From the NCBI RefSeq assembly GCF_000153345.1, contig NZ_CH724125.1:1156607-1220606 (forward strand): a DNA stretch of 64,000 nt, in the 5' to 3' direction. The notes under the pieces are model-generated. The model saw only the letters and a program-made list of their open reading frames with translations, ran no database searches and was not told the DNA's origin. The DNA is from Neptuniibacter caesariensis (GTDB lineage Bacteria; Pseudomonadota; Gammaproteobacteria; Pseudomonadales; Balneatricaceae). A program made the translations under genes and the position numbers. Below, one piece after another: positions 15,956 through 24,566 of the stretch (position 1 is the first letter of the stretch; each line of letters opens with the position of its first letter).

Positions 15956-17182
15956 TCATTGGTGCTCAATAGAAACTTTTGTAGCCATTGCTTCTGTTCT
16001 AGCTTTAACTAACTTCTGACTACTTAAAGAATGGAGGAATGCGACAATATCATCAACCTGTTGCTCCGTCAGATCTGGGTTCTCTAACCGGTCCAGCTCT
16101 TTCTTATTCCAAAAAAACATACGTTTTTCACTCTTAGCCAACTGCGCCTTGCTCATGACTTTCACAACATCATGAAGATTATCGATCTCTCCGTTATGCA
16201 GCCACGGTCCGGTTAAAGCAACATTGCGTAGCGAAGGCACACGCCAGGATTGTGTATTCTTATCAATAAATGCGTATTGTTGGCTTAGCCTTTCCGGATT
16301 GGCGGGAAAACCTCTTAATCCCTGTCCCTCATTAAATACACTCGCCGCACTGAAATTTGGTCCAAAATGGCAATGAATACACCCCGTATCAGCAAACAAA
16401 ACCATGCCATTTAACTGCTGCGGTGTTAAAGCATTCCTATCTCCCAGTACAAATGCGTCGTAAGGGGTATCTCTGGTGATCAAGGTTCTTTCATAGCTGG
16501 CAATCGCCTTAACAATCTTATCGATACTGATATCACTCTCACCTGCGTAGGCGCGCATGAAAGCCTCAATATACTCAGGCTGTTCCCGAACCCTCATTTC
16601 AATCGAGCCGACGGAGGGCATCCCCATCTCCACTGGGTTCAGAAAAGGCTGTATGGCTTGTTCTTCCAGGCTACCTGCACGCCCATCCCAGAACAACAAC
16701 TTCTGAAATGCAGTATTCCATACCGTAGGCGCATTGCGATCGCCCATTTGCCCATAAATACCGGTAGAAACAGCTGCCCCATCAGCACCAGCTTTAGCCT
16801 CCAGAGCATGGCAAGATGCGCAAGATAAAGAACGGTCTGCAGATAGGTTTTTATCAAAAAACAGCTTCTTCCCCAGCTCTATTTTCGCCGGTGTCATGGG
16901 ATTATCCAGAGGAACAGGGATTTCCTCAGGGAGCGTTTGCCATTGATAACGATCAGAAGCCGATCTTTCCGGACTTAGTATCCGGTCCGGTGTTCCTGCA
17001 CCTCTTATCGCTGGAGCCGATTTAAAAAAACCTTCAGGCACAGCATTTAGAAAGGAATATACGCCGATTTTAATTCCAAGAATTAAAACTAATCCGCTTA
17101 CAACCACCAGTACCAGCCATTTTTGCTCAATGGATACTTGCTTTGCTATCACTGTTTTTGGCTTAACCTGAAGGTTTTCCAT
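15956..17182 (-). CDS. Membrane-anchored di-heme cytochrome c peroxidase / MauG-family protein
   Basis: A 408-residue protein anchored by one N-terminal membrane helix (about residues 22-42) with the rest periplasmic. Two c-type heme sites are visible, CASCH at 121-125 and CIHCH at 268-272, with the family landmarks PTVWNTAFQKLLFWDGRAGSLEEQA, the PFLNPVEMGM segment and WRVPSLRNVALTGPWLHNGEIDNLHDVV. The ATG at 17182 (AGAGAGG upstream) is preferred to a start at 17224 that would overlap the previous gene. It could reduce peroxide or, like MauG, oxidise another substrate; the sequence alone does not decide. Confidence 0.9.
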   Translation of the reverse strand: MENLQVKPKTVIAKQVSIEQKWLVLVVVSGLVLILGIKIGVYSFLNAVPEGFFKSAPAIRGAGTPDRILSPERSASDRYQWQTLPEEIPVPLDNPMTPAKIELGKKLFFDKNLSADRSLSCASCHALEAKAGADGAAVSTGIYGQMGDRNAPTVWNTAFQKLLFWDGRAGSLEEQAIQPFLNPVEMGMPSVGSIEMRVREQPEYIEAFMRAYAGESDISIDKIVKAIASYERTLITRDTPYDAFVLGDRNALTPQQLNGMVLFADTGCIHCHFGPNFSAASVFNEGQGLRGFPANPERLSQQYAFIDKNTQSWRVPSLRNVALTGPWLHNGEIDNLHDVVKVMSKAQLAKSEKRMFFWNKKELDRLENPDLTEQQVDDIVAFLHSLSSQKLVKARTEAMATKVSIEHQ

Positions 17183-17195
17183 AACAAGCCTCTCT

Positions 17196-17498
17196 TCAGG
17201 ATGCTTCCGCGAAAAACAGGTCACCGGGAGTTACACTTTTAACTTCGGTAATACTATCAAAAGGCAGCCCTACTCGATCATGTGCTCGCTTTACAGCTTC
17301 CGGGGTTTCCGCAAGGGTCAGACAAAAAGCTCGCCCTGCTTCAACCCCTGTAAATATTTTGAGTGGAACAACACCTTCTTGCTCGCAGGCAGCCTTATAA
17401 CCCTCATAAAAAGTGGAGAACTGTTCTAACGAGATATCTTCCGGAAATGTTTGTTTTTCAACATTGTGCGTATCTAAAAAAAGCTTCATCTTTTGCAT
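17196..17498 (-). CDS. DUF4242 (SCO4226-like) small protein
   Basis: A 100-residue protein resembling DUF4242, whose Streptomyces member SCO4226 is a nickel-responsive ferredoxin-like-fold protein. Visible features are MKLFLDTHNVEK, then CLTLAETPEAVKRAHDRVGLPFDSITEV, the usual A-H-x-x-x-G-L-P run. GAGGTT lies upstream of the ATG. It is the first gene of the four-gene operon with the di-heme peroxidase (13-base gap), suggesting a metal- or redox-linked accessory role; the actual function is unknown. Confidence 0.75.
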   Translation of the reverse strand: MQKMKLFLDTHNVEKQTFPEDISLEQFSTFYEGYKAACEQEGVVPLKIFTGVEAGRAFCLTLAETPEAVKRAHDRVGLPFDSITEVKSVTPGDLFFAEAS

Positions 17499-17593
17499 TT
17501 TTCTAACCTCAATAGTGAATATGTGAGATCAGGTTATTACGAAGCCAGGTAGGGGTATGTAACAAAAGCTACATAAGAGATATTAGTAACTAG

Positions 17594-17625
17594 AAAAAAG
17601 GCAGGTACGGAGACCGCAACCTGCC
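17594..17625 (-). terminator. Rho-independent terminator downstream of mmsA
   Basis: On the leftward strand GGCAGGT pairs with ACCTGCC around a 12-base loop and is followed by TTTTTT. It lies about 100 bases beyond the mmsA stop and separates mmsA from the DUF4242 operon. Confidence 0.8.
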
Positions 17626-17723
17626 AAAGGAAGCACCACTCATAGTGCGGATGAGAGATATCCGCTGAGTGACCTTAATACGAGCCTTTAGAAGAACTTC
17701 TTCCGGCTAAGTGGAGAACTGGT

Positions 17724-19217
17724 TTAACTTGGGAATGCGAAGGATACGCCTTCACGAACCCCACTGGATGGCCAGCGCTGAGTGATCGTTTTACGTTTGG
17801 TATAGAAGCGAACAGCATCCGGACCATAGGCATGCAAATCACCAAACAGAGAGCGCTTCCAACCACCAAAACTGTGGTAAGAAACAGGCACTGGTAGAGG
17901 TACATTGATACCCACCATACCTACCTGAATGTGATCAGAGAAGTAGCGCGCTGCTTCACCATCACGGGTAAAGATGCACGTGCCATTACCGTATTCATGG
18001 TCGTTAATTAGCTTCATCGCTTCCTCCATGCTGTTCGCACGAACAACCTGAAGTACTGGACCAAAGATCTCTTCCTGGTAGCTGACCATTTCAGAAGTCA
18101 CACGATCGATCAGCGTAGCCCCCACAAAGAAGCCATTTTCATAACCCGCTACCGCTGGGGCACGACCGTCAACAACGACCTGGGCACCATCGGCTTCAGC
18201 ACTGTTGATATAACCCACTACTTTTTCCTGATGAGCACGGGTAATCACGGGACCGAAATCATTGGTTTTTTCACTGAAAGCACCTACTTTCAACGGTTTC
18301 ATCGCTTCAGTCAGTTTAGAAACCAGTGTATCCGCAGCCTCATCACCTACAGCAACCGCTACAGACAAGGCCATGCAGCGCTCACCGGATGAACCGAAGG
18401 CAGCACCCAATAGCTGATTTACTGCGTTATCCATATCAGCATCCGGCATCACAATTGCGTGGTTCTTAGCACCACCCAGTGCCTGACAACGCTTCCCATG
18501 AGCATTAGCTGTGCTGTAAATGTATTCTGCGATTGGCGTTGAACCGACAAAACTTACCGCTTTAATCCGCTCATCTGTTAGCAGGATATCTACCGCTTCT
18601 TTATCACCATTCACCACGTTTAGGACGCCTTTTGGCAAGCCCGCTTCATGTAATAGTTCCGCGATAAACAGAGTCGACGTCGGATCACGCTCCGAAGGTT
18701 TCAAGATAAATGTGTTACCGCAGGCAATCGCCATTGGGTACATCCACAACGGTACCATTGCCGGGAAGTTAAACGGTGTAATACCCGCAACAACACCTAA
18801 TGGCTGAAACTCGCTCCAGGAGTCGATGCCTGGACCCACGTTACGGCTATGCTCACCTTTTAGCAGCTCAGGGACACCGCAAGCATATTCAACATTTTCG
18901 ATGCCACGGATCAGTTCACCCATCGCATCGTGGTGAATTTTGCCATGCTCTTCACCGATCATTTCGCAAATTTTATCTGCATTCGCCTCAAGCAAAGCTT
19001 TAAAACGAAACATGATCTGAGCACGTTTTGCAGGCGGTGTATCACGCCATGCAGGAAAAGCTGCCTGAGCAGATGCAATCGCACGCTCTACAGTACCCGC
19101 GCAAGCAAGCGATACTTGCTTAGAAACTTCGCCAGTTGAAGGGTTATAAACGTCCTGCGCACGTGATGCATCATCGATCATTGCGCCGTCAATCAGGTGG
19201 CCAATTGTGGTTGTCAT
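17724..19217 (-). CDS. mmsA: CoA-acylating (methyl)malonate-semialdehyde dehydrogenase
   Basis: A 497-residue ALDH-superfamily enzyme of the MmsA type: GVVAGITPFNFPAMVPLWMYPMAIACGNTFILKPSE, QALGGAKNHAIVMPDAD, the catalytic Cys in GSSGERCMALS and the C-terminal VPVSYHSFGGWKRSLFGDLHAYGPDAVRFYT. It converts methylmalonate or malonate semialdehyde with CoA and NAD+ to propionyl- or acetyl-CoA. It lies 52 bases after bauA, so the pair most likely forms a beta-alanine degradation pathway. It is followed by a terminator. Confidence 0.93.
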   Translation of the reverse strand: MTTTIGHLIDGAMIDDASRAQDVYNPSTGEVSKQVSLACAGTVERAIASAQAAFPAWRDTPPAKRAQIMFRFKALLEANADKICEMIGEEHGKIHHDAMGELIRGIENVEYACGVPELLKGEHSRNVGPGIDSWSEFQPLGVVAGITPFNFPAMVPLWMYPMAIACGNTFILKPSERDPTSTLFIAELLHEAGLPKGVLNVVNGDKEAVDILLTDERIKAVSFVGSTPIAEYIYSTANAHGKRCQALGGAKNHAIVMPDADMDNAVNQLLGAAFGSSGERCMALSVAVAVGDEAADTLVSKLTEAMKPLKVGAFSEKTNDFGPVITRAHQEKVVGYINSAEADGAQVVVDGRAPAVAGYENGFFVGATLIDRVTSEMVSYQEEIFGPVLQVVRANSMEEAMKLINDHEYGNGTCIFTRDGEAARYFSDHIQVGMVGINVPLPVPVSYHSFGGWKRSLFGDLHAYGPDAVRFYTKRKTITQRWPSSGVREGVSFAFPS

Positions 19218-19269
19218 ATCAGTAGTACTCTTAATCTTTATTTATTGTGTGTGGATTAAGTTGAATGGA

Positions 19270-20616
19270 TTAATCCAGCTCTGATATCGAATCGCCTAAT
19301 GCATTAATCAGGCTATCGATCTCGTCAATTTCAGTTGTGAATGGCAGACCCAACTGAATAGTGTCGCCGCCATAACGCACGTAGAAACCTTTCTCCCAAC
19401 ACTTCATCGCAATCTGGAAAGGTCTCAGTGCGGGTTCACCTGGTGCTGCCTCAATGGTGAGCGCTCCGGCTAAGCCAAAGTTACGGATATCAGATATATA
19501 CTGGGTTCCCTTTAAGCTATGCAGCATCTCCTGGAACTGCGGAGCGATGCTGTTGACTCGCTCAATCAGCTTGTCCTGCTCCAGAATATCCAATGCCGCC
19601 AGCCCCGCTGCACACGCCACCGGATGGGCCGAATAGGTGTAACCATGTGGAAGCTCTAGCATATAATCAGGACCGCCGGTCTCCATGAAAGTGTCATAGA
19701 TCTCTTGCTTGGCGATCACCGCCCCCATTGGAATCACACCATTGGTAAGCTGCTTAGCTGTGGTCATCAGATCGGGCGTCACACCGAAGGCTTCTGAACC
19801 AGTCTTAGCGCCCATACGGCCAAACGCGGTGATAACCTCATCAAATATCAGCAAGATATCGTGTTTGTTACAGATATCACGGAGCTTCTGCAGGTACCCT
19901 TTAGGTGGTGGAATCACCCCTGCTGAACCTGCCAGAGGCTCAACAATGACCGCGGCAATATTCGAAGCATCATGGGTGGCAATAAGGTTTTCCAACTCAT
20001 CAGCCTGTGAAGCCCCATGTTCAGGTAAACCCTGCACAAAGCGGTTTTCCGGAATCTGGGTATGCGGTAGATGAATCGCATCAATACCTTGCCCATAAAT
20101 CGCGCGGTTAGGCGCAATGCCACCGACGCTAATACCGCCAAAATTCACACCGTGGTAACCTTTTGCGCGGCCAATCAGGCGAGTCTTGCTGGACTGACCT
20201 TTTTTACGCCAGTAAGCACGGGCGATCTTCAGAGCAGTTTCGACGGATTCAGAACCAGAACCGGTAAAAAACACTCGATTAAGACCTTCTGGCATCATCT
20301 CCGTAATACGGTGTGCCAGTTCAAAGGATTTAGGATGTCCAAACTGGAACGCCGGCGAGTAATCAAGCTCGCGCACCTGTTTACTCACGGCTTCGGCGAT
20401 CTCAGGTCGGCTATGACCCGCACCACATGTCCACAAGCCGGATAAACCATCAAAGATCTTGCGACCATCAGAAGAGGTATAGTAGTTACCTTCTGCTGCG
20501 GTGATGATTCTTGGGTTCTTTTTAAACTCACGGTTCCCCGTGAAAGGCATCCAGTGCGCATCTAACTGCTCAGATGACAAACCTGCCTGGTTTAAGATTT
20601 CATTTTTATTATTCAT
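19270..20616 (-). CDS. bauA: Beta-alanine--pyruvate (omega-amino acid) aminotransferase
   Basis: A class III PLP-dependent aminotransferase of 448 residues. Seen are HWMPFTGNREFKKNPR, FTGSGSESVETALKIARAYW (phosphate-binding region), KGYHGVNFGG, LLIFDEVITAFGRMG with the PLP-binding Asp, the Schiff-base Lys in TTAKQLTNG and LPHGYTYSAHPVACAAGLAALD. The sequence is close in style to BauA/omega-transaminases. With mmsA downstream, the product malonate semialdehyde would go to acetyl-CoA. GAGGTAGC precedes the ATG. Substrate range (beta-alanine, taurine-like or polyamine-derived amines) is not settled by sequence. Confidence 0.88.
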   Translation of the reverse strand: MNNKNEILNQAGLSSEQLDAHWMPFTGNREFKKNPRIITAAEGNYYTSSDGRKIFDGLSGLWTCGAGHSRPEIAEAVSKQVRELDYSPAFQFGHPKSFELAHRITEMMPEGLNRVFFTGSGSESVETALKIARAYWRKKGQSSKTRLIGRAKGYHGVNFGGISVGGIAPNRAIYGQGIDAIHLPHTQIPENRFVQGLPEHGASQADELENLIATHDASNIAAVIVEPLAGSAGVIPPPKGYLQKLRDICNKHDILLIFDEVITAFGRMGAKTGSEAFGVTPDLMTTAKQLTNGVIPMGAVIAKQEIYDTFMETGGPDYMLELPHGYTYSAHPVACAAGLAALDILEQDKLIERVNSIAPQFQEMLHSLKGTQYISDIRNFGLAGALTIEAAPGEPALRPFQIAMKCWEKGFYVRYGGDTIQLGLPFTTEIDEIDSLINALGDSISELD

Positions 20617-20740
20617 ATCGCTACCTCATAACTCTGCAGCATTGATCAGACTATGAGGTCATTATGGCCGCGCTTAAATTTAGTTAAATTCAAACTTTCT
20701 TGATCTATGTTTAGCATTTACTAAACATAAATGAGAAAAA

Positions 20741-21733
20741 TCAGACCAGCAGGTAGTTGAGCAACAACCCACCCGCCAGCAGCAGAATAAACAGCCCTGA
20801 AGCCATCAACAGGGGTTTAGGCCCAGCTTGCCTAATAAGAGAGATTCGGGTTTGAACACCCAGCGCAGCCATGGCGATAGCCAAGAGAAACTGGCTCACT
20901 TGTGAAGCTGATTGGAGAAGTACTTCAGGTAGATCAACGATTGAATTCATTCCAGCCATCAGAATGAAGCCCAGCACAAACCATGGCATTGCATGGGCAC
21001 AGCTGAAAAAGCTCACTCCTCCTTCGCAACCATTACGGCGAATCAAAAAGATGCTTAACACAAGAATAAAAGGGGCCAATAACATGACACGGATGAGCTT
21101 TGTAACTACAGCATACTCCAGTGCCTGGGGACCAATTGACTCCCCCGCAGCGACCGCCTGAGCTACCTCATGAACCGTACTGCCAATGTAGATACCAAAG
21201 GTCTGCTCAGATAGATGGGTATAGGGAAATATCATCGGATAAGCGAACATCGCTAATGTCCCAAACAGGACGACCGTTGCAACCGCAACCGTCACCTGCT
21301 GCTGCTTGGCTTTGATTGCAGAATCTGTGGCTAACACTGCCGCTGCACCACAGATCGCACTACCGGCCGAAATTAAAATTGCTGTTTCAAGAGGCAGCTT
21401 TAATAACTTCACACCTAACCATAATCCACAGGCAACAACAGCGCAGATAACGATCATATTCAAAAAAACGGCTTCCATTCCCACACTAGCGATCTGCTGA
21501 AAACTTAGATTAAGACCAAACAAAATAATGCCGAGACGCAAGCAACGTTTTTGACAAAACACTGTAACTATCTGGTCCCGTTGCGATAATTCGGCCGAGG
21601 AAAGCTGACCAACAATCATTCCCATTAAAATAGCCAACGGCAAAGCGCTTAGGCCATATTCAGCCACCTGTGTATATTGGGAAAGCAAAACCGCAATGAG
21701 AGCAATGGCTGGAAGAAGGAATAAACGAGACAT
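20741..21733 (-). CDS. yeiH: YeiH/UPF0324-family putative sulfate or anion exporter
   Basis: A 330-residue membrane protein with about ten hydrophobic segments. Family hallmarks are AILISAGSAICGAAAVLATDSAIKAK and [42 protein letters not shown]. The ATG at 21733, with GGAG upstream, is preferred to a TTG four codons earlier. It is divergent from a YeiE-type LysR gene, the arrangement known from enterobacteria, where YeiE is linked to sulfite response. Position next to bauA-mmsA may hint at sulfonated amine catabolism with sulfite or sulfate export; that is speculation. Confidence 0.88.
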   Translation of the reverse strand: MSRLFLLPAIALIAVLLSQYTQVAEYGLSALPLAILMGMIVGQLSSAELSQRDQIVTVFCQKRCLRLGIILFGLNLSFQQIASVGMEAVFLNMIVICAVVACGLWLGVKLLKLPLETAILISAGSAICGAAAVLATDSAIKAKQQQVTVAVATVVLFGTLAMFAYPMIFPYTHLSEQTFGIYIGSTVHEVAQAVAAGESIGPQALEYAVVTKLIRVMLLAPFILVLSIFLIRRNGCEGGVSFFSCAHAMPWFVLGFILMAGMNSIVDLPEVLLQSASQVSQFLLAIAMAALGVQTRISLIRQAGPKPLLMASGLFILLLAGGLLLNYLLV

Positions 21734-21834
21734 AATGCTCTCCAATAACGGTTAAGAATGGGAGGCATTTTCCAGACAAACAAAGAATAAGTATAATGGA
21801 TATATTTAATTACAACCATTAGAAAAACTGAACA

Positions 21835-22707
21835 ATGAGCTTATCTATACGCCAACTTAAGGTCTTTGAAGCCACCGCTCGTCTGGAACGGCTCACATTG
21901 GCCGCTGACGAACAAGCACTCAGCCAATCCGCAGCAAGCCAGTCTCTAAAAGAACTTGAACAGAGCCTGGGCTATGCTCTCTTCACCCGATTAGGAAGAG
22001 AGCTGCAAATCACCGATAGAGGCGAGGATCTTTTACCCAAAGTTCGCCAGGTGATTTCGCTTTTAACTGAAATTGAAAAACCTCAGACATCAAAACTTGA
22101 AGGGACCCTACGGGTTGCGGCCAGCGTGACGATTGCTTGCTATCTTCTGCCGCAATTGACTGCCAAATTTATTAGCTGTCATCCGGACGTCAAACCAGAG
22201 ATTTTGATTGGCAACACGGGCTCCGTTATTGAAAAGCTTGAGAAAGGTCAGGCGCAAGTTGGCCTGATTGAAGGCCCCGCCTCACCAGCAAAACTTAAGG
22301 TAACCCCATGGCTTGAAGACGATCTTGCACTTTTCTGTCACCCCACAAATCCATTAGCAAAATCGGGGTTCATTACTCTGGATGAACTCCCCAAGCTCAA
22401 TTGGATACTGAGAGAATCAGGCTCAGGGACGCGCAATGTATTCGATCAGTCAGTGCAAAAGGCGGGAGGAAAAATTAATAGCGTTCTCGCCATGAATCGC
22501 CAGGAAGCGATTAAACAGTCTGTAAAAGCAGACCTCGGCATCGGATGCTTGTCCAGGCTGAGTATTCGTGAAGATGTAGAAAGTGGAAGGTTGGTAGAGT
22601 TAAGTTCAGAGTTGGACCTTAGCCGACGATTTTCCATCGTGACTCCGGAGTTAAGCTCACCGCTGGTTGAAGCATTTATTCACTCTTTACTAGGTGATGC
22701 TACATAA
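21835..22707 (+). CDS. LysR-family regulator, YeiE-like
   Basis: A 290-residue LysR protein. The helix-turn-helix is in residues 1-65 (IRQLKVFEATARLERLTLAADEQALSQSAASQSLKELEQSLGYALFTR). The effector domain carries YLLPQLTAKF, IGNTGSVIEKLEKGQAQVGLIEGPA and PKLNWILRESGSGTRNVFD, which resembles E. coli YeiE and the CysB-like subgroup. The gene is divergent from yeiH with a 101-base gap, so it is the probable regulator of that exporter. The start lacks a strong ribosome site. Confidence 0.88.
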   Translation: MSLSIRQLKVFEATARLERLTLAADEQALSQSAASQSLKELEQSLGYALFTRLGRELQITDRGEDLLPKVRQVISLLTEIEKPQTSKLEGTLRVAASVTIACYLLPQLTAKFISCHPDVKPEILIGNTGSVIEKLEKGQAQVGLIEGPASPAKLKVTPWLEDDLALFCHPTNPLAKSGFITLDELPKLNWILRESGSGTRNVFDQSVQKAGGKINSVLAMNRQEAIKQSVKADLGIGCLSRLSIREDVESGRLVELSSELDLSRRFSIVTPELSSPLVEAFIHSLLGDAT

Positions 22708-22729
22708 CATCTAGCATTAGAGCAGATGA

Positions 22730-23071
22730 CTACTTCTTAGCATCTGATTCCACATCAAGAAACTGATTTAAGGGATCCACGTCAATATCACAAGGCTTTG
22801 GTTCAAAGTCCTCGGGCTGAGGTTCCGAAAACTGATCCTTAAAATCGGCAAAGTCTATATCACCCATCATGACCGCCACCCCATCTTCAATATCTACAGG
22901 GACAGCAACACACCACTCTTCATCGGCAAGTTCTAATTCACTCTCGGTTGCACAATAATGAACATTCTTAGCGCACTTGCCACATTGCCTGACCAATGGA
23001 TCATCTGTTTTATCTAGATCACCCCAGGATTCTGGGCATTTAAAATTGATTTTGCACTTTTCAGAGTCCAT
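22730..23071 (-). CDS. Small cysteine-rich protein with a CPxxW...VRxCxxC zinc-ribbon-like N-terminus
   Basis: A 113-residue soluble acidic protein of unknown function. The first 42 residues hold Cys at 6, 12, 30, 33 and 40 in the context CPESW-x-DLDKTDDPLVRQCGKCAKNVHYC. This matches a pattern I know from many bacterial proteins (C-P-x-x-W...T...VR-x-C-x-x-C-x-K-x-V) and probably binds zinc. The C-terminal half is Asp/Glu/Pro-rich with no visible fold. AAGGTGAG precedes the ATG. It lies downstream of the Slam-like gene but beyond a terminator, so it is probably a separate unit. Confidence 0.75.
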   Translation of the reverse strand: MDSEKCKINFKCPESWGDLDKTDDPLVRQCGKCAKNVHYCATESELELADEEWCVAVPVDIEDGVAVMMGDIDFADFKDQFSEPQPEDFEPKPCDIDVDPLNQFLDVESDAKK

Positions 23072-23115
23072 TTACTCACCTTCATATGCTAAATACCAGT
23101 AACAGAATCCAGCAC

Positions 23116-23145
23116 AAAAAAAAGCACCCTATTGGGTGCTTTTTT
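23116..23145 (-). terminator. Bidirectional terminator after the Slam-like gene
   Basis: AGCACCC pairs with GGGTGCT around a 4-base loop with an A-run on one side and a T-run on the other. It lies 25 bases past the stop of the leftward barrel gene, which it most likely serves. Confidence 0.85.
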
Positions 23146-23169
23146 CTTGAACGTGTTCCGCCGGTAATA

Positions 23170-24438
23170 TTAGAACTTACGGCCAATATTAACCGAAAGC
23201 TGGTTACGGCTGTATTCGTAAAGCTCTACGTTAGAATCAGATACTGTTCTCAGCCAATATGCCGACAGTTCGTAGTCATTGCCAAAGGTGTGCTTGCCAC
23301 CAAACATCCACTGCCACTCTTCGTCGTCACGTGTTTTATTAATCAAGGTAACCGGAGCTTCGTAATCAGATTCGCTGTACGACATTCGACCAAATACACT
23401 AGTTGTAGGCTTTATCTGCCAGTTAGCTCCGACAAATGCTTCCCACCCCTCATAAGAATACTCAGTATCTTTGGCATGATTGTCATACCACTCAAAGCCA
23501 GCTTGAACACCAATGGTATTATTCTTGTAACCTTTACCCAGCGCTATACCCAGAGAGTAATAGTCGGAGTCACGACCCTGATCGCTCGCCTGTTCAAAAT
23601 CACGATCAGAAAATTCAGCATCAACAGTCAGTTCAGTACTGGCATCAAACGACCAGGTAACCGAAGGCTGGAGGCTAATATAGTTTGCAAGCTCATTACC
23701 ACCAAGGCGTATATGGTCTCCCTGCAGGGCCAGGTTTGCTCGCCAGTTACCATTAGTTACAAGCGCAGGACCTGTACGAACAGATAGAACATCTAGATTG
23801 AAGTCATCTTCGGTCTCATAACCACGGTGGTAGATAGATGCACCGCTCTGCCAGAACAGCATGCCCGTTTTCTGACCAATACGCATAGGCTTACCGGTAC
23901 GATAACTATGATCATAACTACCAGATAAAACCATCGCGTTATCATCTACAGGTCGCGTATTAATTGTTGCCAGGCTACCATTAATATCTACTACTGAACT
24001 ACCCGGACCCACATTGACATTGCTGTCATGTAGTACACCTACAGTAACATTGAACTTATGTTCATGCTGTGGTGTTAGTTGTTCAGCATCTTTTTTCAAC
24101 TGCGCTAGGAATGCAAGGATAGATACACGCACGCTCGGCGGTGTTTTCGGGTCATTCAGGACTTCCTGCGCCTGAGCTTCCGCTTCCTGATATTGAAGGG
24201 TCTGCATATACGCAACCGCTAATTCAAGACGAGCACGGTGTAATGAAGGCTGGTTACTTAGGATAGTCTGAAAAGATTCAATAGCATTATACGGAGAACC
24301 GGCTTCACGTTCTTCCATCCCCTGTTTGAAAAACTTTTCCGGATCAAACTCTTCGTTAGTTTCTGCCGTAACAACTGTCGATGCTAGCATCGACAAAACA
24401 GCACCAGACAGGATACTTACCCCGTTAGTTGCTTTCAT
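23170..24438 (-). CDS. Slam-like outer-membrane protein (TPR domain plus beta-barrel)
   Basis: A 422-residue exported protein. A signal peptide (about 1-25, ending VVTA) is followed by a helical TPR-like region (about 30-115: AGSPYNAIESFQTILSNQPSLHRARLELAVAYMQ). From about 128 on it is beta-rich with alternating patterns, many Trp/Tyr girdle residues and a terminal Phe (NIGRKF), the beta-signal of outer-membrane barrels. This layout, TPRs plus a roughly 14-strand barrel, is that of Slam (surface lipoprotein assembly modulator, DUF560) translocons. It is somewhat short for the family. The gene immediately upstream encodes a TbpB-like barrel protein, its likely client. Confidence 0.75.
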   Translation of the reverse strand: MKATNGVSILSGAVLSMLASTVVTAETNEEFDPEKFFKQGMEEREAGSPYNAIESFQTILSNQPSLHRARLELAVAYMQTLQYQEAEAQAQEVLNDPKTPPSVRVSILAFLAQLKKDAEQLTPQHEHKFNVTVGVLHDSNVNVGPGSSVVDINGSLATINTRPVDDNAMVLSGSYDHSYRTGKPMRIGQKTGMLFWQSGASIYHRGYETEDDFNLDVLSVRTGPALVTNGNWRANLALQGDHIRLGGNELANYISLQPSVTWSFDASTELTVDAEFSDRDFEQASDQGRDSDYYSLGIALGKGYKNNTIGVQAGFEWYDNHAKDTEYSYEGWEAFVGANWQIKPTTSVFGRMSYSESDYEAPVTLINKTRDDEEWQWMFGGKHTFGNDYELSAYWLRTVSDSNVELYEYSRNQLSVNIGRKF

Positions 24439-24511
24439 TCCTTAATCCCCTTCGTTACCCAATTAAAATGGGTTTTGGGGGAGTATAACTACTGCACAGA
24501 TTTCAAACAAT

Positions 24512-24540
24512 AAAAAAGGCACTAAAAAATAGTGCCTTTT
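24512..24540 (-). terminator. Intra-operon terminator between client and Slam-like genes
   Basis: An 11-bp perfect stem (AAAAGGCACTA with TAGTGCCTTTT) around five bases, followed leftward by a T-run. It sits 27 bases after the client stop and 74 bases before the Slam-like start, so it would let the client be made in excess over its translocon. Confidence 0.8.
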
Positions 24541-24566
24541 AGTCTTAATCCCTGGTTCGGACTGAC

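Noticed and set aside
15956-17182. MauG proper (tryptophan tryptophylquinone maturation)
   Set aside because: No methylamine dehydrogenase genes are present; only the wider di-heme peroxidase family can be claimed.
23086-23787. A 233-codon open frame on the + strand opposite the Slam-like gene
   Set aside because: It runs through the terminator hairpin and the antisense of a well-supported beta-barrel gene; no motif or start signal supports it.
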